The notes under the pieces were generated by a model. It saw only the letters and a list, made by a program, of their open reading frames with translations. It was not told the DNA's origin and searched no databases. Positions 15,875 to 23,522 of a DNA stretch of 39,596 nt are shown here, piece by piece. Position numbers and translations under genes: made by a program. Origin of the DNA: an uncultured Solirubrobacterales bacterium (GTDB lineage Bacteria; Actinomycetota; Thermoleophilia; Solirubrobacterales; 70-9); NCBI GenBank assembly GCA_903933815.1, contig CAIZLN010000152.1, positions 1 through 39,596 of the forward strand, in the 5' to 3' direction. How positions within the stretch are numbered: the first letter of the stretch is position 1; every line of letters starts with the position of its first letter.

Positions 15875-16519
15875 ATGGCCGAGACAAAGACAAAAAAGAA
15901 GACCGCCGCGAAGCCCGCCATCAAGGCAACCGCGAAGAAGAAGGCCGCCGCCAAGAAGACCACTTCCAAGCCCCGCACCGCTGCCCAGCTGCGTGCCGAG
16001 GCCAGCGCCAAGGCCGTTCACGCCGCCGAACTCGATGCTCAGGCCGCCAAGACCCGCCTGGAGGAGATCGAAGAGGCCGCAGTTGAAGCAGCCCGGACCG
16101 CAGTCGACATTCCCGTCGGTGCAGCCCTCAACATCTCCGACCGCGTCGCCGAGCTGATTGAGCCGTGGACCGACCAGTCCTCCGCCGAGAAAAAGGTCAA
16201 GGGCTACCGTGCCGACCTGACCAAGACCTTCAAACGCGCCGAGCGTCGGGGCACCACCGCCCGCCGAAAGGCCACCCGCAAGGTCGCCAGAACCCGTAAC
16301 TCGCTTGAGCGTGAAGTCCGCAAGCAGCAGAAGACGGTCGAAAAGCAGATCAAGGCCACCAACAAGGACCTGAACAAGCAGATCGAGGCTCGCGTGGATG
16401 TCATGTCCAAGCGTGCCGAGAAGGCGCAGGCTGAAGTCAGCCGCATCGCCGAGGTTCGCGGCAAGAAGGCCCAGGACATGGTCAACCGCGTAACGGAGCA
16501 GCTCACCCAGCTGGTCTAG
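15875..16519 (+). CDS. Lys/Ala-rich histone-H1-like helical protein
   Basis: This 214-residue basic protein has an N-terminal 35 residues that are almost only Lys, Ala and Thr (repeats such as KKKAAAKKT), like bacterial histone-H1-like and HupB tails. Next comes an Ala-rich helix (about 37-80), a short ordered segment (DIPVGAALNISDRVAELIEPW), and then a long Arg/Lys-rich helix or coiled coil to the end. It has no signal peptide and no membrane helix. DNA binding in the nucleoid is the natural inference; a phasin-like surface role is an alternative. AAGGAG at 15862-15867 is a good ribosome site for the ATG. The upstream LexA-like box suggests DNA-damage control. Hairpins follow the stop. Confidence 0.78.
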   Translation: MAETKTKKKTAAKPAIKATAKKKAAAKKTTSKPRTAAQLRAEASAKAVHAAELDAQAAKTRLEEIEEAAVEAARTAVDIPVGAALNISDRVAELIEPWTDQSSAEKKVKGYRADLTKTFKRAERRGTTARRKATRKVARTRNSLEREVRKQQKTVEKQIKATNKDLNKQIEARVDVMSKRAEKAQAEVSRIAEVRGKKAQDMVNRVTEQLTQLV

Positions 16520-16531
16520 AACCCACTTAGC

Positions 16532-16593
16532 CCGGCCCCTCAGGAGAGGGGGTGGCCGGAGAAGCCTGCTGACCTCATAACCTCGTCAGCAGG
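16532..16593 (+). other. Two stem-loops after the H1-like gene
   Basis: CCGGCC (16532-16537) can pair with GGCCGG (16554-16559) around a smaller CCTC/GAGG stem. CCTGCTGAC (16565-16573) pairs perfectly with GTCAGCAGG (16585-16593) across an 11-base loop. Neither is followed by a T-run. They may protect the mRNA 3' end or be part of a small RNA together with the next hairpin. A C-rich single-stranded stretch (CCTCTCCTCCC) separates them from it. Confidence 0.45.
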
Positions 16594-16614
16594 ATTAGTA
16601 CCTCTCCTCCCTCG

Positions 16615-16642
16615 CCAACGGCCCCCTCCCAGGGGCCGTTGG
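16615..16642. terminator. Strong 11-bp hairpin between convergent units
   Basis: CCAACGGCCCC pairs perfectly with GGGGCCGTTGG around a six-base loop (CTCCCA), followed by TATTT on the plus strand. It lies between the stop of the H1-like gene and the end of the minus-strand sigma-factor unit, so it could terminate both. The T-tract is short, as is common for high-GC actinobacterial terminators. The 80 bp from here to 16722 show no gene. Confidence 0.5.
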
Positions 16643-16722
16643 TATTTGCAGGGTTCGGCAGCGAAGGGACCGCTGGCCCTGACGCACCCGCCGCATCCCG
16701 GCGACGGCTCCTTCAGATAGAC

Positions 16723-17154
16723 CTAGCGGCGTGCCAGACAGTTGACTTTCATCGTGAAGGTGATTCCAGGTCCTTCGTCAGACATGACCTCGAACTCGTA
16801 GCCACCGGGACCACCGAAGCGGTTCAAAGTCACGTTCCGGTTGACTTCGTAAGCGAGCGGACCCAGGCGGCCAATTGAAGGATCGAAGGCGAAGGGTGCC
16901 CGGGCCGGGCAGCGAACCGAACCCTCAAGCTCGGCGAATCTGCCGTCGCTCCGTAGCGGATCGGTCGAGGCCAGTCCGGCAACGTTGGCCAGAAACACCT
17001 TGCCGAGGGCACGAGCGCCCACCGAGTTTCTTCGCATGTCCTCGGGACCAGTCCCGAGCCCGCCGGGCAAGGCCACGGCGGTTCCGCTGATCGCCACGAT
17101 CAGGCTGATAACCGCGACAGCCATTGAAGGGGTCGGTCTCAGTCTGCTGCTCAT
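16723..17154 (-). CDS. Small exported protein with N-terminal hydrophobic helix
   Basis: This 143-residue protein starts with a basic n-region (SSRLRPTP) and a hydrophobic helix (MAVAVISLIVAISGTAVA) that is a signal peptide or anchor. The following RRNSVGARALGKV recalls the SVGTxxL segment of a group of exported proteins that I associate with Solirubrobacterales genomes. The mature part has a beta-rich C-terminus (YEFEVMSDEGPGITFTMKVNC) and two cysteines that could form a disulfide. AAGGAGG just upstream gives a strong ribosome site. It lies 29 nt after the large exported protein gene on the same strand, so it is the likely third gene of the sigma-factor unit. The function is unknown. Confidence 0.72.
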   Translation of the reverse strand: MSSRLRPTPSMAVAVISLIVAISGTAVALPGGLGTGPEDMRRNSVGARALGKVFLANVAGLASTDPLRSDGRFAELEGSVRCPARAPFAFDPSIGRLGPLAYEVNRNVTLNRFGGPGGYEFEVMSDEGPGITFTMKVNCLARR

Positions 17155-17183
17155 TCAGCCTCCTTCATTCCGAGTCCCGGCCT

Positions 17184-20066
17184 TCACCTGGGTGACCGAC
17201 TCGGATAGACGATGACCGACGTCGGTGCCGACGTCGAGGGCCGGTATGGCCACCCTGCCTCCGCCAGCGACACCGCCCGGAAGAGGATCCGCTGTGCCGA
17301 GGTGATCGTGCGGAAACGATAGGAGTACCTGAACCGGCCCCGGCGGTCAGTCCGCAGCACCTCCACCGGCCGCCACAGCCGACGATCGGGATCAAAGAAC
17401 TCGATCGCAACGAGTTTGCCGGCTGCCGGCTTGCTTGCTCCGTTCCCCATCACGACTCCACTCATGGTCGTGCGGTCTCCGTTTCGGAGAACTCCCGGGG
17501 TGACACTCATGGTTGTCCGGTCCCGGAAGGCAAGGCTCAGCCACTGACTGGTGGCGCGACCGTCCAGGTCGGTGCCGTCATAGAGCACCCTCACCGACCT
17601 TCCCGGACCAGGCCTGAGCCGGACGACGAACCTTCCGGTGCCATCTGAGACGACCTTGCTCTCCACCAACCTGAGATCCGACCCGGCATTGAAGCGCTGC
17701 TCCACGGTCAGCCCGGCGCCGGAAATGCCGCCACCTTCCTGATGACTTACCCGGCCCACCAGCCGCGCCGACTGTCCGTAGCCATAGGTCGCGACTCCTG
17801 ACTCGGGGCGGTTCCCGAGATGACCAAGGTTGACCTTCACCGGCCGCTTCAAGGGGAGTCTGAGAACCATCACCGAACCGTCCTGACGAGTCACGCTCGA
17901 AGCCGTGTTACCGGCCCGGTCGATCGCCGTGGCACGAAGCTCGTAGACACCGGGTCCGAGGTCATCAGAGGGGATCCTGGCCTCGAGAATGTCCCCATCG
18001 AGCTTGGTCTCCAGCGGAATGAAGCCGCCGGGGTCCGTTAGCCGGCGGATCTCGATCCGGCCCGCGTCCAGCCCGGAGAGGTTGTCAAAAGCTTCAGCCG
18101 AAGCCAGTTCCGGTGACGCCGGATCCGACCCCGGGGAAAAGTGCAGGGATGGAGGCGTGACATCGATCCGCACAGTGGTCGAGCCCGGCGGTGCGTGGCG
18201 CTCTCCGTTCGGGGCCATCCGTCCGTCGTTGACATTGCCGGCGAGATCCATCGCCCAGTACCGGACGGCAGTTGCCCCTTCGGTCACGACCGTGAAACTT
18301 GCCTGGTCCCCCGGGCTCTCGTAAGGGTGCTGTCCCGTCGGTGCGATAACTACCATCGGGGTACCGTCATCCGAAGCCGGGAGAGCGGCCATGCCGGAGA
18401 GTGCGTCACTCGCCTCTGCCTTCAGGGTCACCGGGCGGTTGACCCATCCCGTCGGTGCGCCGGAGACCGAGACCTCGGGGTCAGTGCGGTCTACGCGGAG
18501 CAGAGTGCTGAGCGGACGGCGAGAGGAGAGCCCGGCGCCCGACGTGGCGACTGCCGAAACCCAATGGTTTCCTTCGGGCAGGTTCGCAATCGTCGCGATC
18601 CGGCTCTCGGGTCCGTCGGCGAGAGCGAGCTCGGAAGCGGAGCAGACCGGCTCGAGACACGGACGGACTGAACCGTGGCTGCTTACGGCGATTGCGTATC
18701 CCCCAATTCCCGAAGGGCCCCCCGCGACTGCCCGCTCGATCGGCAGGTCGAGTGGCAGTTCATCATCCGAAATCCAGCCACGAGGGGCTTCGGGTTCGAC
18801 ATCTCCAGGGGGTGAATCGTCGAACCGGATCGTCGTTGAAGCCGGGCCACCCAGGTTTCCCGCTTCATCCTTCAGCCGGACTTCAACCCGGTAGACGCCC
18901 GCAGCGGGTACCTCGATCGGCCCGAATGTCCGCGGGTCTGTGCCGGTGACAGTTCCTTCGACCACCTGCAGTCCATCCTTGAGGTCAAGAACCCGGTAAT
19001 CGGCAGAAACGACAGCCGAGGTCTGGTCAGGGGGACTCTGCCAGCTGAACTCAAACTCGTTCGTCGGGCGCCAGGTTCCGCCACCGATGGCCTCGAGGCC
19101 GGAGGGTGGCGAGGGCGGCGAGTTGTCTATTTTCAGCGACCGGCGCTCGGTGCAGGTGCGATTTGCGGCCTCACGTGGGATCGCCAGATCAGAAACACAG
19201 AACCTGAAGCTGTTCGACCCTTCCCGAAACGGGGCAGACGCGCTGTCGATAAATCCGCTCCTGCTGACCTTCCCCGGGCAGGGACTGAATGTCGTCACAT
19301 ACGCGCCCCGATCGCCAGGGCAGCCAGAGGTCGGAAGGTCGACGGCGAGACCGTTTACTTCCATGGTGATGCGACTGACTCCGCTGCCCCGGTCAGTCGA
19401 ATCGACGTGATAGCTCATCGGGCCACGCTGCCAGCCACCCCGCTGGCTTCGCTCCCAGATCACACCGGAGACTTCAAGGTCGGGTGGTTGAAAGTCGTAG
19501 CTGCCGATCTCCATGTCGTAGATCTCCAGGTACGCCTTCGGGGTGTCTGCGTTGTTCTCGCAGCCGCCGTCGCGTACACACCAGAGCCGGGCGATGACTC
19601 CGGCCGGGGCCGACCCCGCCCCGCTCCAACGCATCGTGCGGATCTGACCGTCATGCGGATGACCTTCGTCGAGAGGGGTCGGCTCCCCGGCGTTACGAGT
19701 GGCTGACAGCTGCGCCCTCATGCCATTCACATCCCTGAGCCGGGCGCTGAAGGTGGTTCCGGTGATCCGGATCGAAGGGTCCGGAGACCACATGAACTGC
19801 CCGCCACCGTAACCCTGCACGGGCCTTCCCGAGCGGTCCTGGTAGATGCCCAGCTTTGTCAGCTCTCCAGGGCGACAACCGCTGACGAAATTGACCCGAC
19901 TCAGAGTGTTGATGTTCAGGTAATCCCCGAAGAAGCTGCTGTGATTCGAACCTGCACACTGCCTCACCGTGTATTGACCTGCCGCAGCCTTCGATGGCAG
20001 CCAGGTCACGGCCAGCCCGAGCAGCAGGGCAGCCAGCAACCAGCGGGGGGCTGGAATCCGGGCCAT
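17184..20066 (-). CDS. Large exported multi-domain (Ig/FnIII-like) surface protein
   Basis: This 960-residue protein has a clear signal peptide (ARIPAPRWLLAALLLGLAV..., AxA-type site at SKAAAG). The N-terminal third has a beta-rich region with several cysteines (VRQCAGSN, VSGCRPGEL, ARLWCVRDGGCENN). It is followed by repeated Ig/fibronectin-like modules with recurrent VDxTxPxxxxS junctions and AxDxAGN motifs (LKDEAGNLGG, AMDLAGNVNDG, AIDRAGNTAS). The last 200 residues carry two carboxypeptidase-regulatory-like beta-domains ([26 protein letters not shown]). No sortase motif or C-terminal anchor is seen. The ATG shares its A with the TGA of the upstream sigma-factor gene (TGATG), so translation is coupled; a GTG one codon earlier is an alternative start. 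A cell-surface or matrix role is inferred. Confidence 0.82.
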   Translation of the reverse strand: MARIPAPRWLLAALLLGLAVTWLPSKAAAGQYTVRQCAGSNHSSFFGDYLNINTLSRVNFVSGCRPGELTKLGIYQDRSGRPVQGYGGGQFMWSPDPSIRITGTTFSARLRDVNGMRAQLSATRNAGEPTPLDEGHPHDGQIRTMRWSGAGSAPAGVIARLWCVRDGGCENNADTPKAYLEIYDMEIGSYDFQPPDLEVSGVIWERSQRGGWQRGPMSYHVDSTDRGSGVSRITMEVNGLAVDLPTSGCPGDRGAYVTTFSPCPGKVSRSGFIDSASAPFREGSNSFRFCVSDLAIPREAANRTCTERRSLKIDNSPPSPPSGLEAIGGGTWRPTNEFEFSWQSPPDQTSAVVSADYRVLDLKDGLQVVEGTVTGTDPRTFGPIEVPAAGVYRVEVRLKDEAGNLGGPASTTIRFDDSPPGDVEPEAPRGWISDDELPLDLPIERAVAGGPSGIGGYAIAVSSHGSVRPCLEPVCSASELALADGPESRIATIANLPEGNHWVSAVATSGAGLSSRRPLSTLLRVDRTDPEVSVSGAPTGWVNRPVTLKAEASDALSGMAALPASDDGTPMVVIAPTGQHPYESPGDQASFTVVTEGATAVRYWAMDLAGNVNDGRMAPNGERHAPPGSTTVRIDVTPPSLHFSPGSDPASPELASAEAFDNLSGLDAGRIEIRRLTDPGGFIPLETKLDGDILEARIPSDDLGPGVYELRATAIDRAGNTASSVTRQDGSVMVLRLPLKRPVKVNLGHLGNRPESGVATYGYGQSARLVGRVSHQEGGGISGAGLTVEQRFNAGSDLRLVESKVVSDGTGRFVVRLRPGPGRSVRVLYDGTDLDGRATSQWLSLAFRDRTTMSVTPGVLRNGDRTTMSGVVMGNGASKPAAGKLVAIEFFDPDRRLWRPVEVLRTDRRGRFRYSYRFRTITSAQRILFRAVSLAEAGWPYRPSTSAPTSVIVYPSRSPR

Positions 20067-21436
20067 CACGGTCCGAACTCCCCGACGCCGCCAACCGGGA
20101 CTTTGGAGGTCGGGCTGCTCGTCGATACCGTCGGCGACGCCTGAGGCGGCGGCGCTGGGTCCGCAGAAGCCGAAACCGGCGTACCGACGGCTTCCGGAGT
20201 GAACTCCTGCTCCACCGGAGTCGGCGTGGGGGGCGGGGGCGAACCCGCGTTATGACTCTCACCTTCGGGCCCGGGGGACCGCCCGGGTGGTTCGTCGGCT
20301 TTGGCGGCCGGGATCTCCGCACCCCCGAAGGAAGGATCCTGCCGGACCGTGGAGGGCGGCTCAGCCCGGCCGGACGGGCGCTCTATGGCCGCTGGTCTTT
20401 CGGGCCTGTCGCTGGGTATGGGTGCGGGCAGCACGCCAACCGCGACACAGGCTGCGGCTCCGCCGGCGGTACCCACACACACCGTCGCGACCTTTGCCAG
20501 GACAGCGGCCCCGGCCCCTCGGGTACCGCCCGAGGCAGCGACCATCCCGAAAGCCTGATCCGGCTCCCTTCCGAGCCCCTGGAGCCGGAGCTGGGTCGAA
20601 ACTGCCAACTCCTGGATCCGCTCCCAGAGCGAAGGTGATGTGGGTACCGCCGGCAACAGCGCGGCGGCCTTCGGTGCAGCGCGGAAAGCCCGGAGTGTCG
20701 CCCGGCAATGACCGCAGGCGGCCAGGTGGTTGCGCACCTCCATCAGTTCCCTGCCTTCCAGTTCACCGTCACAGCAGGCAGAAAGCAGAGGCTCCAGCGC
20801 GGCGCACCTCTCGCCAGCCTCGCTCTGACTGAATACCGATCGGAAGCGGGCGCGTCCCTCGGCCAGACAGCGGTTGACCTTGGTCCGGGTCCACCCGTTC
20901 AGGCTGGCAATCTCTGCGTAGCTGTAGCCCTCGGCCAGCTGGGTGAGTGCCTTGAGCTCCTGGGGCTTCAGCTTCGCCAGGGCTTCCCGACTTCGGTCGA
21001 TCAACTCGCGCTTCTCGGCCCGCTCCTCCGGTCCCGAACCCTGACACGGGATCAGGTGAATCCAGTCCTCCGCATCTTCCGTTCGCTCGGCGGCTGGTGG
21101 CCTGCCAAGCATTCGCTCCCGAGCCTTGCGAATCGCCAGCGCCTCGTGCTTGATGACTGTCCGGGCCCAGGGCAGCAGCTGCCGGGGATCAGTGGTCGGT
21201 GCCTTCGACAGGAGGATTTCGATGCCACGCTGATAGGCATCCTCGGCGTCCTCCTGGCAGATCGAGTAGCGCCGGGCGCTGCTCCTGAGGGCTGCGTCGT
21301 GGCTTCTCACCAGTTCGACAGCCGCCCGTTTCCGGCTGGCCGGCGAGTGCTGATGAAGCGCTGCCTCCGCCCCCTTTTTCAACTTGTCTCCCTGACCGGC
21401 CGAACCGGTCGACCACGCTTCCTGCGTTATCCCCAT
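20066..21436 (-). CDS. ECF sigma factor fused to zinc anti-sigma domain, membrane helix and Pro-rich tail
   Basis: This 456-residue protein has four parts. Residues about 45-108 are sigma region 2 (RRYSICQEDAEDAYQRGIEI, then LLPWARTVIKHEALAIRK). Residues about 150-205 are sigma region 4 (LKPQELKALTQLAEGYSYAE, then NGWTRTKVNRCLAEGRARF). Residues about 218-250 are a ZAS-type anti-sigma domain with H237-x3-C241-x2-C244. A membrane helix lies at about 309-336, followed by about 120 Pro/Ser/Glu-rich residues predicted outside the cell. Sigma and anti-sigma are normally separate proteins; here the sigma part would be tethered to the membrane until released, for example by proteolysis. The gene is first in a unit with two exported proteins. 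Its start ATG has only a weak ribosome site. Confidence 0.88.
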   Translation of the reverse strand: MGITQEAWSTGSAGQGDKLKKGAEAALHQHSPASRKRAAVELVRSHDAALRSSARRYSICQEDAEDAYQRGIEILLSKAPTTDPRQLLPWARTVIKHEALAIRKARERMLGRPPAAERTEDAEDWIHLIPCQGSGPEERAEKRELIDRSREALAKLKPQELKALTQLAEGYSYAEIASLNGWTRTKVNRCLAEGRARFRSVFSQSEAGERCAALEPLLSACCDGELEGRELMEVRNHLAACGHCRATLRAFRAAPKAAALLPAVPTSPSLWERIQELAVSTQLRLQGLGREPDQAFGMVAASGGTRGAGAAVLAKVATVCVGTAGGAAACVAVGVLPAPIPSDRPERPAAIERPSGRAEPPSTVRQDPSFGGAEIPAAKADEPPGRSPGPEGESHNAGSPPPPTPTPVEQEFTPEAVGTPVSASADPAPPPQASPTVSTSSPTSKVPVGGVGEFGP

Positions 21437-21744
21437 CCCAGGAACCCCCTGATTCCAACATTTTTCCCTTGAGTTTTCCTACCCGCTGCGGAGCGCTTTT
21501 TCCACCCGGTTGATGACCTGGGCAAGTCTTCGGTGGGAAGGAACACGGTTTTCAACAAAGTCAGCATTTGCAGGACTAAGCCGTCCGGGACGTACAACTC
21601 TCCCCCCATTGATGACCAGGCTTTTCCCCCAAAATGCGGGATCTTTGACTCAGGGGATATTTCCGGCCCAAATGGCGCAAATTGCGTACTATTTCTGATT
21701 CAGCCCATCTTTCAGCCGGCCGCGGTGGCGGCGCGAGGTATCGC
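21437..21744. other. Intergenic region between divergent sigma unit and small protein gene
   Basis: This stretch of about 310 bp is visibly more AT-rich than its surroundings (runs such as CAAATTGCGTACTATTT). No reading frame in it resembles a protein. It should contain the promoter of the minus-strand sigma/anti-sigma unit. I could not find a convincing TTGACA/TATAAT pair or a GGAAC...GTC pair on that strand. GGAAC at 21539-21543 with GTC 15 bases later lies on the plus strand and is not well placed. No repeat or RNA gene was recognised. Confidence 0.5.
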
Positions 21745-21750
21745 TAGGTT
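21745..21750 (+). promoter_or_regulatory. -10 element of leaderless small-protein gene
   Basis: TAGGTT is followed immediately by GTGGCG and then GTG. The second GTG (21757) is at the 6-nt distance seen for other leaderless genes here. This decides between the two in-frame GTG codons. Confidence 0.5.
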
Positions 21751-21756
21751 GTGGCG

Positions 21757-21993
21757 GTGGCCAGCCGCGAAGAGATCGAAGCAGTCCTGCCGAAGCTGGG
21801 CCGCGGGGCCCGCATCAACCTGAAGCTGAAGGAGGGTGGTGAGGTCCCGGGGACGCTCTACGGGGTGTTCGACGGGTTCGTCCATTTCGAGGAGGAAGAG
21901 ATCGAGCCGGTCGACCTCGACCTGATCGACAACCTCCTGGTCAGGATCCACACCGAGGGTCCCGGCACCGACATCCTCGGCCAGCAGGGATAG
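21757..21993 (+). CDS. Small conserved-looking protein, possible Sm/SH3-like beta-barrel
   Basis: This 78-residue acidic protein starts at the second of two in-frame GTG codons. After an N-terminal helix (SREEIEAVLPKLG) it shows alternating strands: ARINLKLKEGG, EVPGTLYGVFDGFVHFEE, VDLDLIDNLLVRIHTEG. Helix plus four or five short strands with a G-x-L-x-G-V-x-D-x-F-V-x-F pattern recalls Sm/Hfq-like or other small beta-barrel folds. I cannot name a family. It is a single gene between a divergent sigma unit and a convergent small gene. Codon use and composition match the neighbours, so I consider it real. The fold suggestion is inference only. Confidence 0.6.
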   Translation: MASREEIEAVLPKLGRGARINLKLKEGGEVPGTLYGVFDGFVHFEEEEIEPVDLDLIDNLLVRIHTEGPGTDILGQQG

Positions 21994-22010
21994 CGAGAGA
22001 AAGGCCTCAC

Positions 22011-22055
22011 GGCCGGCTGCTGTCTGGCTGCGCCGCTGCTACAGCCTGGCCGGCC
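22011..22055. terminator. Inverted repeat between convergent small genes
   Basis: GGCCGGC (22011-22017) can pair with GCCGGCC (22049-22055) across a 31-base region. It lies in the 74-bp gap between convergent stops. No T-run is present. This is a tentative bidirectional terminator. Confidence 0.3.
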
Positions 22056-22067
22056 TGGTTGCGGCGT

Positions 22068-22406
22068 TCAGTCACGCTGGAGTCTGTTCAGGTCACTCCA
22101 GACATCCATGTACGTATGGGCGCGGTCGTGGCCCTGTCGTTCGGCCACGACGGACTTGAAGTTGGAGTAGTCGATCTGGCGAGCGAGGTCAGCGGCGGCG
22201 GCGACCCAGTCCTCACGGGTGACATATACCCGGAAGCGGTAGTCGGAGTTGTGAGTCTCGATGACATCACCGGCGTAGCCAGTCAGGGATTCGAGTTCAA
22301 ACAGATTCTCAAGGTCTGTGCCGACCCGGGCACGGATACACACGTGCCCCTCGCGATCGCCCTTGTCCACCACTGAGTAAAAACCGCGGTCAGTAACCAG
22401 CCACAT
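22068..22406 (-). CDS. Conserved hypothetical protein with MWLVT...DYSNFK motifs
   Basis: This 112-residue soluble protein begins MWLVTDRGFYSVVDKGD and contains RARVGTDLENL, DYRFRVYVTREDWVAAAADL and IDYSNFKSVVAERQGHDRAH before ending in DVWSDLNRLQ. I recognise this as a widespread actinobacterial protein of unknown function, usually 100-120 residues long. The strongly conserved DYSNFK and YMDVW segments suggest a defined active or binding site. An AAAGGGGAT stretch just upstream of the ATG is a plausible ribosome site. The gene is convergent with the small beta-barrel-like gene and divergent from the UDP-sugar decarboxylase. No function is assigned. Confidence 0.8.
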   Translation of the reverse strand: MWLVTDRGFYSVVDKGDREGHVCIRARVGTDLENLFELESLTGYAGDVIETHNSDYRFRVYVTREDWVAAAADLARQIDYSNFKSVVAERQGHDRAHTYMDVWSDLNRLQRD

Positions 22407-22540
22407 ACCGATCCCCTTTCAAACCGTAACCCGCCGCGAGGCTTCCGCGGCCCAGGGTTGGTGAGTCGGTAAGAAGCCTGGTTTTCTGACAGCCGCGCCC
22501 CGGACCACCTCCATCACGGCTGAGGTCGGGGAGTGTGGAA

Positions 22541-22546
22541 TAGCAT
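22541..22546 (+). promoter_or_regulatory. -10 element of near-leaderless UDP-sugar decarboxylase gene
   Basis: TAGCAT lies 8 nt before the ATG at 22555, so the transcript would begin within a base or two of the start codon. Confidence 0.5.
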
Positions 22547-22554
22547 CCTGCCTC

Positions 22555-23502
22555 ATGACCACCTGCGTAGTCACCGGCGGAGCCGGCTTTGTCGGATCCC
22601 ATCTCTGCGACCTCCTGCTGGAAAAGGGGCACGCGGTGGTCTGTATCGACAATCTGGATACCGGGTCGCTCGAAAACATCAAGCACATCCGCTCCGGGCA
22701 TTTCAGGTTTGTAAATCAGGACATCACCGAGGAGGTGCATGTCGATGGAGATGTGGACTTCGTCTACCACCTGGCCTCCCCGGCCAGCCCGATCGATTAC
22801 GCGCGCCTGCCTCTTCATACCCTCAAGGTCGGAGCCCAGGGCACCTGGCACATGCTCGGTGTCGCCAAGTTCAAACGGGCACGCTTCCTGCTCGCCTCGA
22901 CATCAGAGGTCTACGGAGACCCCCAGGTGCATCCGCAGGAAGAGAGCTACTGGGGTCACGTAAACCCGATTGGTCCGCGCGGGGTCTACGACGAGGCCAA
23001 GCGTTACGCCGAGGCACTGACCATGGCCTACCACCGCCAGCAGGGTGTGGACACCTCGATCGTGAGGATCTTCAACACTTACGGTCCGCGGATGCGGGCA
23101 CATGACGGGCGTGCGATCCCGACCTTCCTGCGCCAGGCCGTACAGGACCAGCCGCTCACCGTCTTTGGTGACGGCAGCCAGACCCGTTCATTCTGTTTCG
23201 TCGATGACCTGGTGAGGGGCCTTGTCAACCTGGCCGAGTCCGACGAGCATCTCCCGGTCAACATCGGAAACCCCGACGAGTACACCCTGCTTCAGCTCGC
23301 CAACGCGGTGATAGAGGTGTCGAACTCGAACTCGAAAATCGTCTTTGAGCCGCTTCCGGTGGACGATCCTCAGATCCGTCAGCCGGACATCACAAGGGCC
23401 CGGGAGATCCTCGGCTGGAAGCCGGAAGTCGGGCTTACCGAAGGCCTGCGCAAGACGATCGAGCTGTCCGGACGCGACCGGCTGACCGGCATAACCGCCT
23501 GA
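22555..23502 (+). CDS. UDP-glucuronate decarboxylase (UXS-like SDR)
   Basis: This 315-residue extended short-chain dehydrogenase most likely converts UDP-glucuronate to UDP-xylose. The NAD-binding GGAGFVG is at 8-14, followed by [18 protein letters not shown] at 72-82 and [13 protein letters not shown] at about 90-102 are hallmark UXS segments. The catalytic Tyr and Lys are Y145 and K149 in GVYDEAKRY, with the Ser/Thr in [20 protein letters not shown] and [18 protein letters not shown] also fit. It has the usual length of bacterial UXS and no membrane domain. It is followed 20 nt later by a second SDR, suggesting a nucleotide-sugar pair for cell-surface glycans. Confidence 0.92.
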   Translation: MTTCVVTGGAGFVGSHLCDLLLEKGHAVVCIDNLDTGSLENIKHIRSGHFRFVNQDITEEVHVDGDVDFVYHLASPASPIDYARLPLHTLKVGAQGTWHMLGVAKFKRARFLLASTSEVYGDPQVHPQEESYWGHVNPIGPRGVYDEAKRYAEALTMAYHRQQGVDTSIVRIFNTYGPRMRAHDGRAIPTFLRQAVQDQPLTVFGDGSQTRSFCFVDDLVRGLVNLAESDEHLPVNIGNPDEYTLLQLANAVIEVSNSNSKIVFEPLPVDDPQIRQPDITRAREILGWKPEVGLTEGLRKTIELSGRDRLTGITA

Positions 23503-23522
23503 GGCCCGGCCCGGGGCGCAAC

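Noticed and set aside
21534-21562. ECF-type promoter GGAAC...GTC upstream of the small barrel gene
   Set aside because: The spacing is 15 bases and it points away from the sigma-factor unit. The small gene already has a well-placed -10 at 21745.
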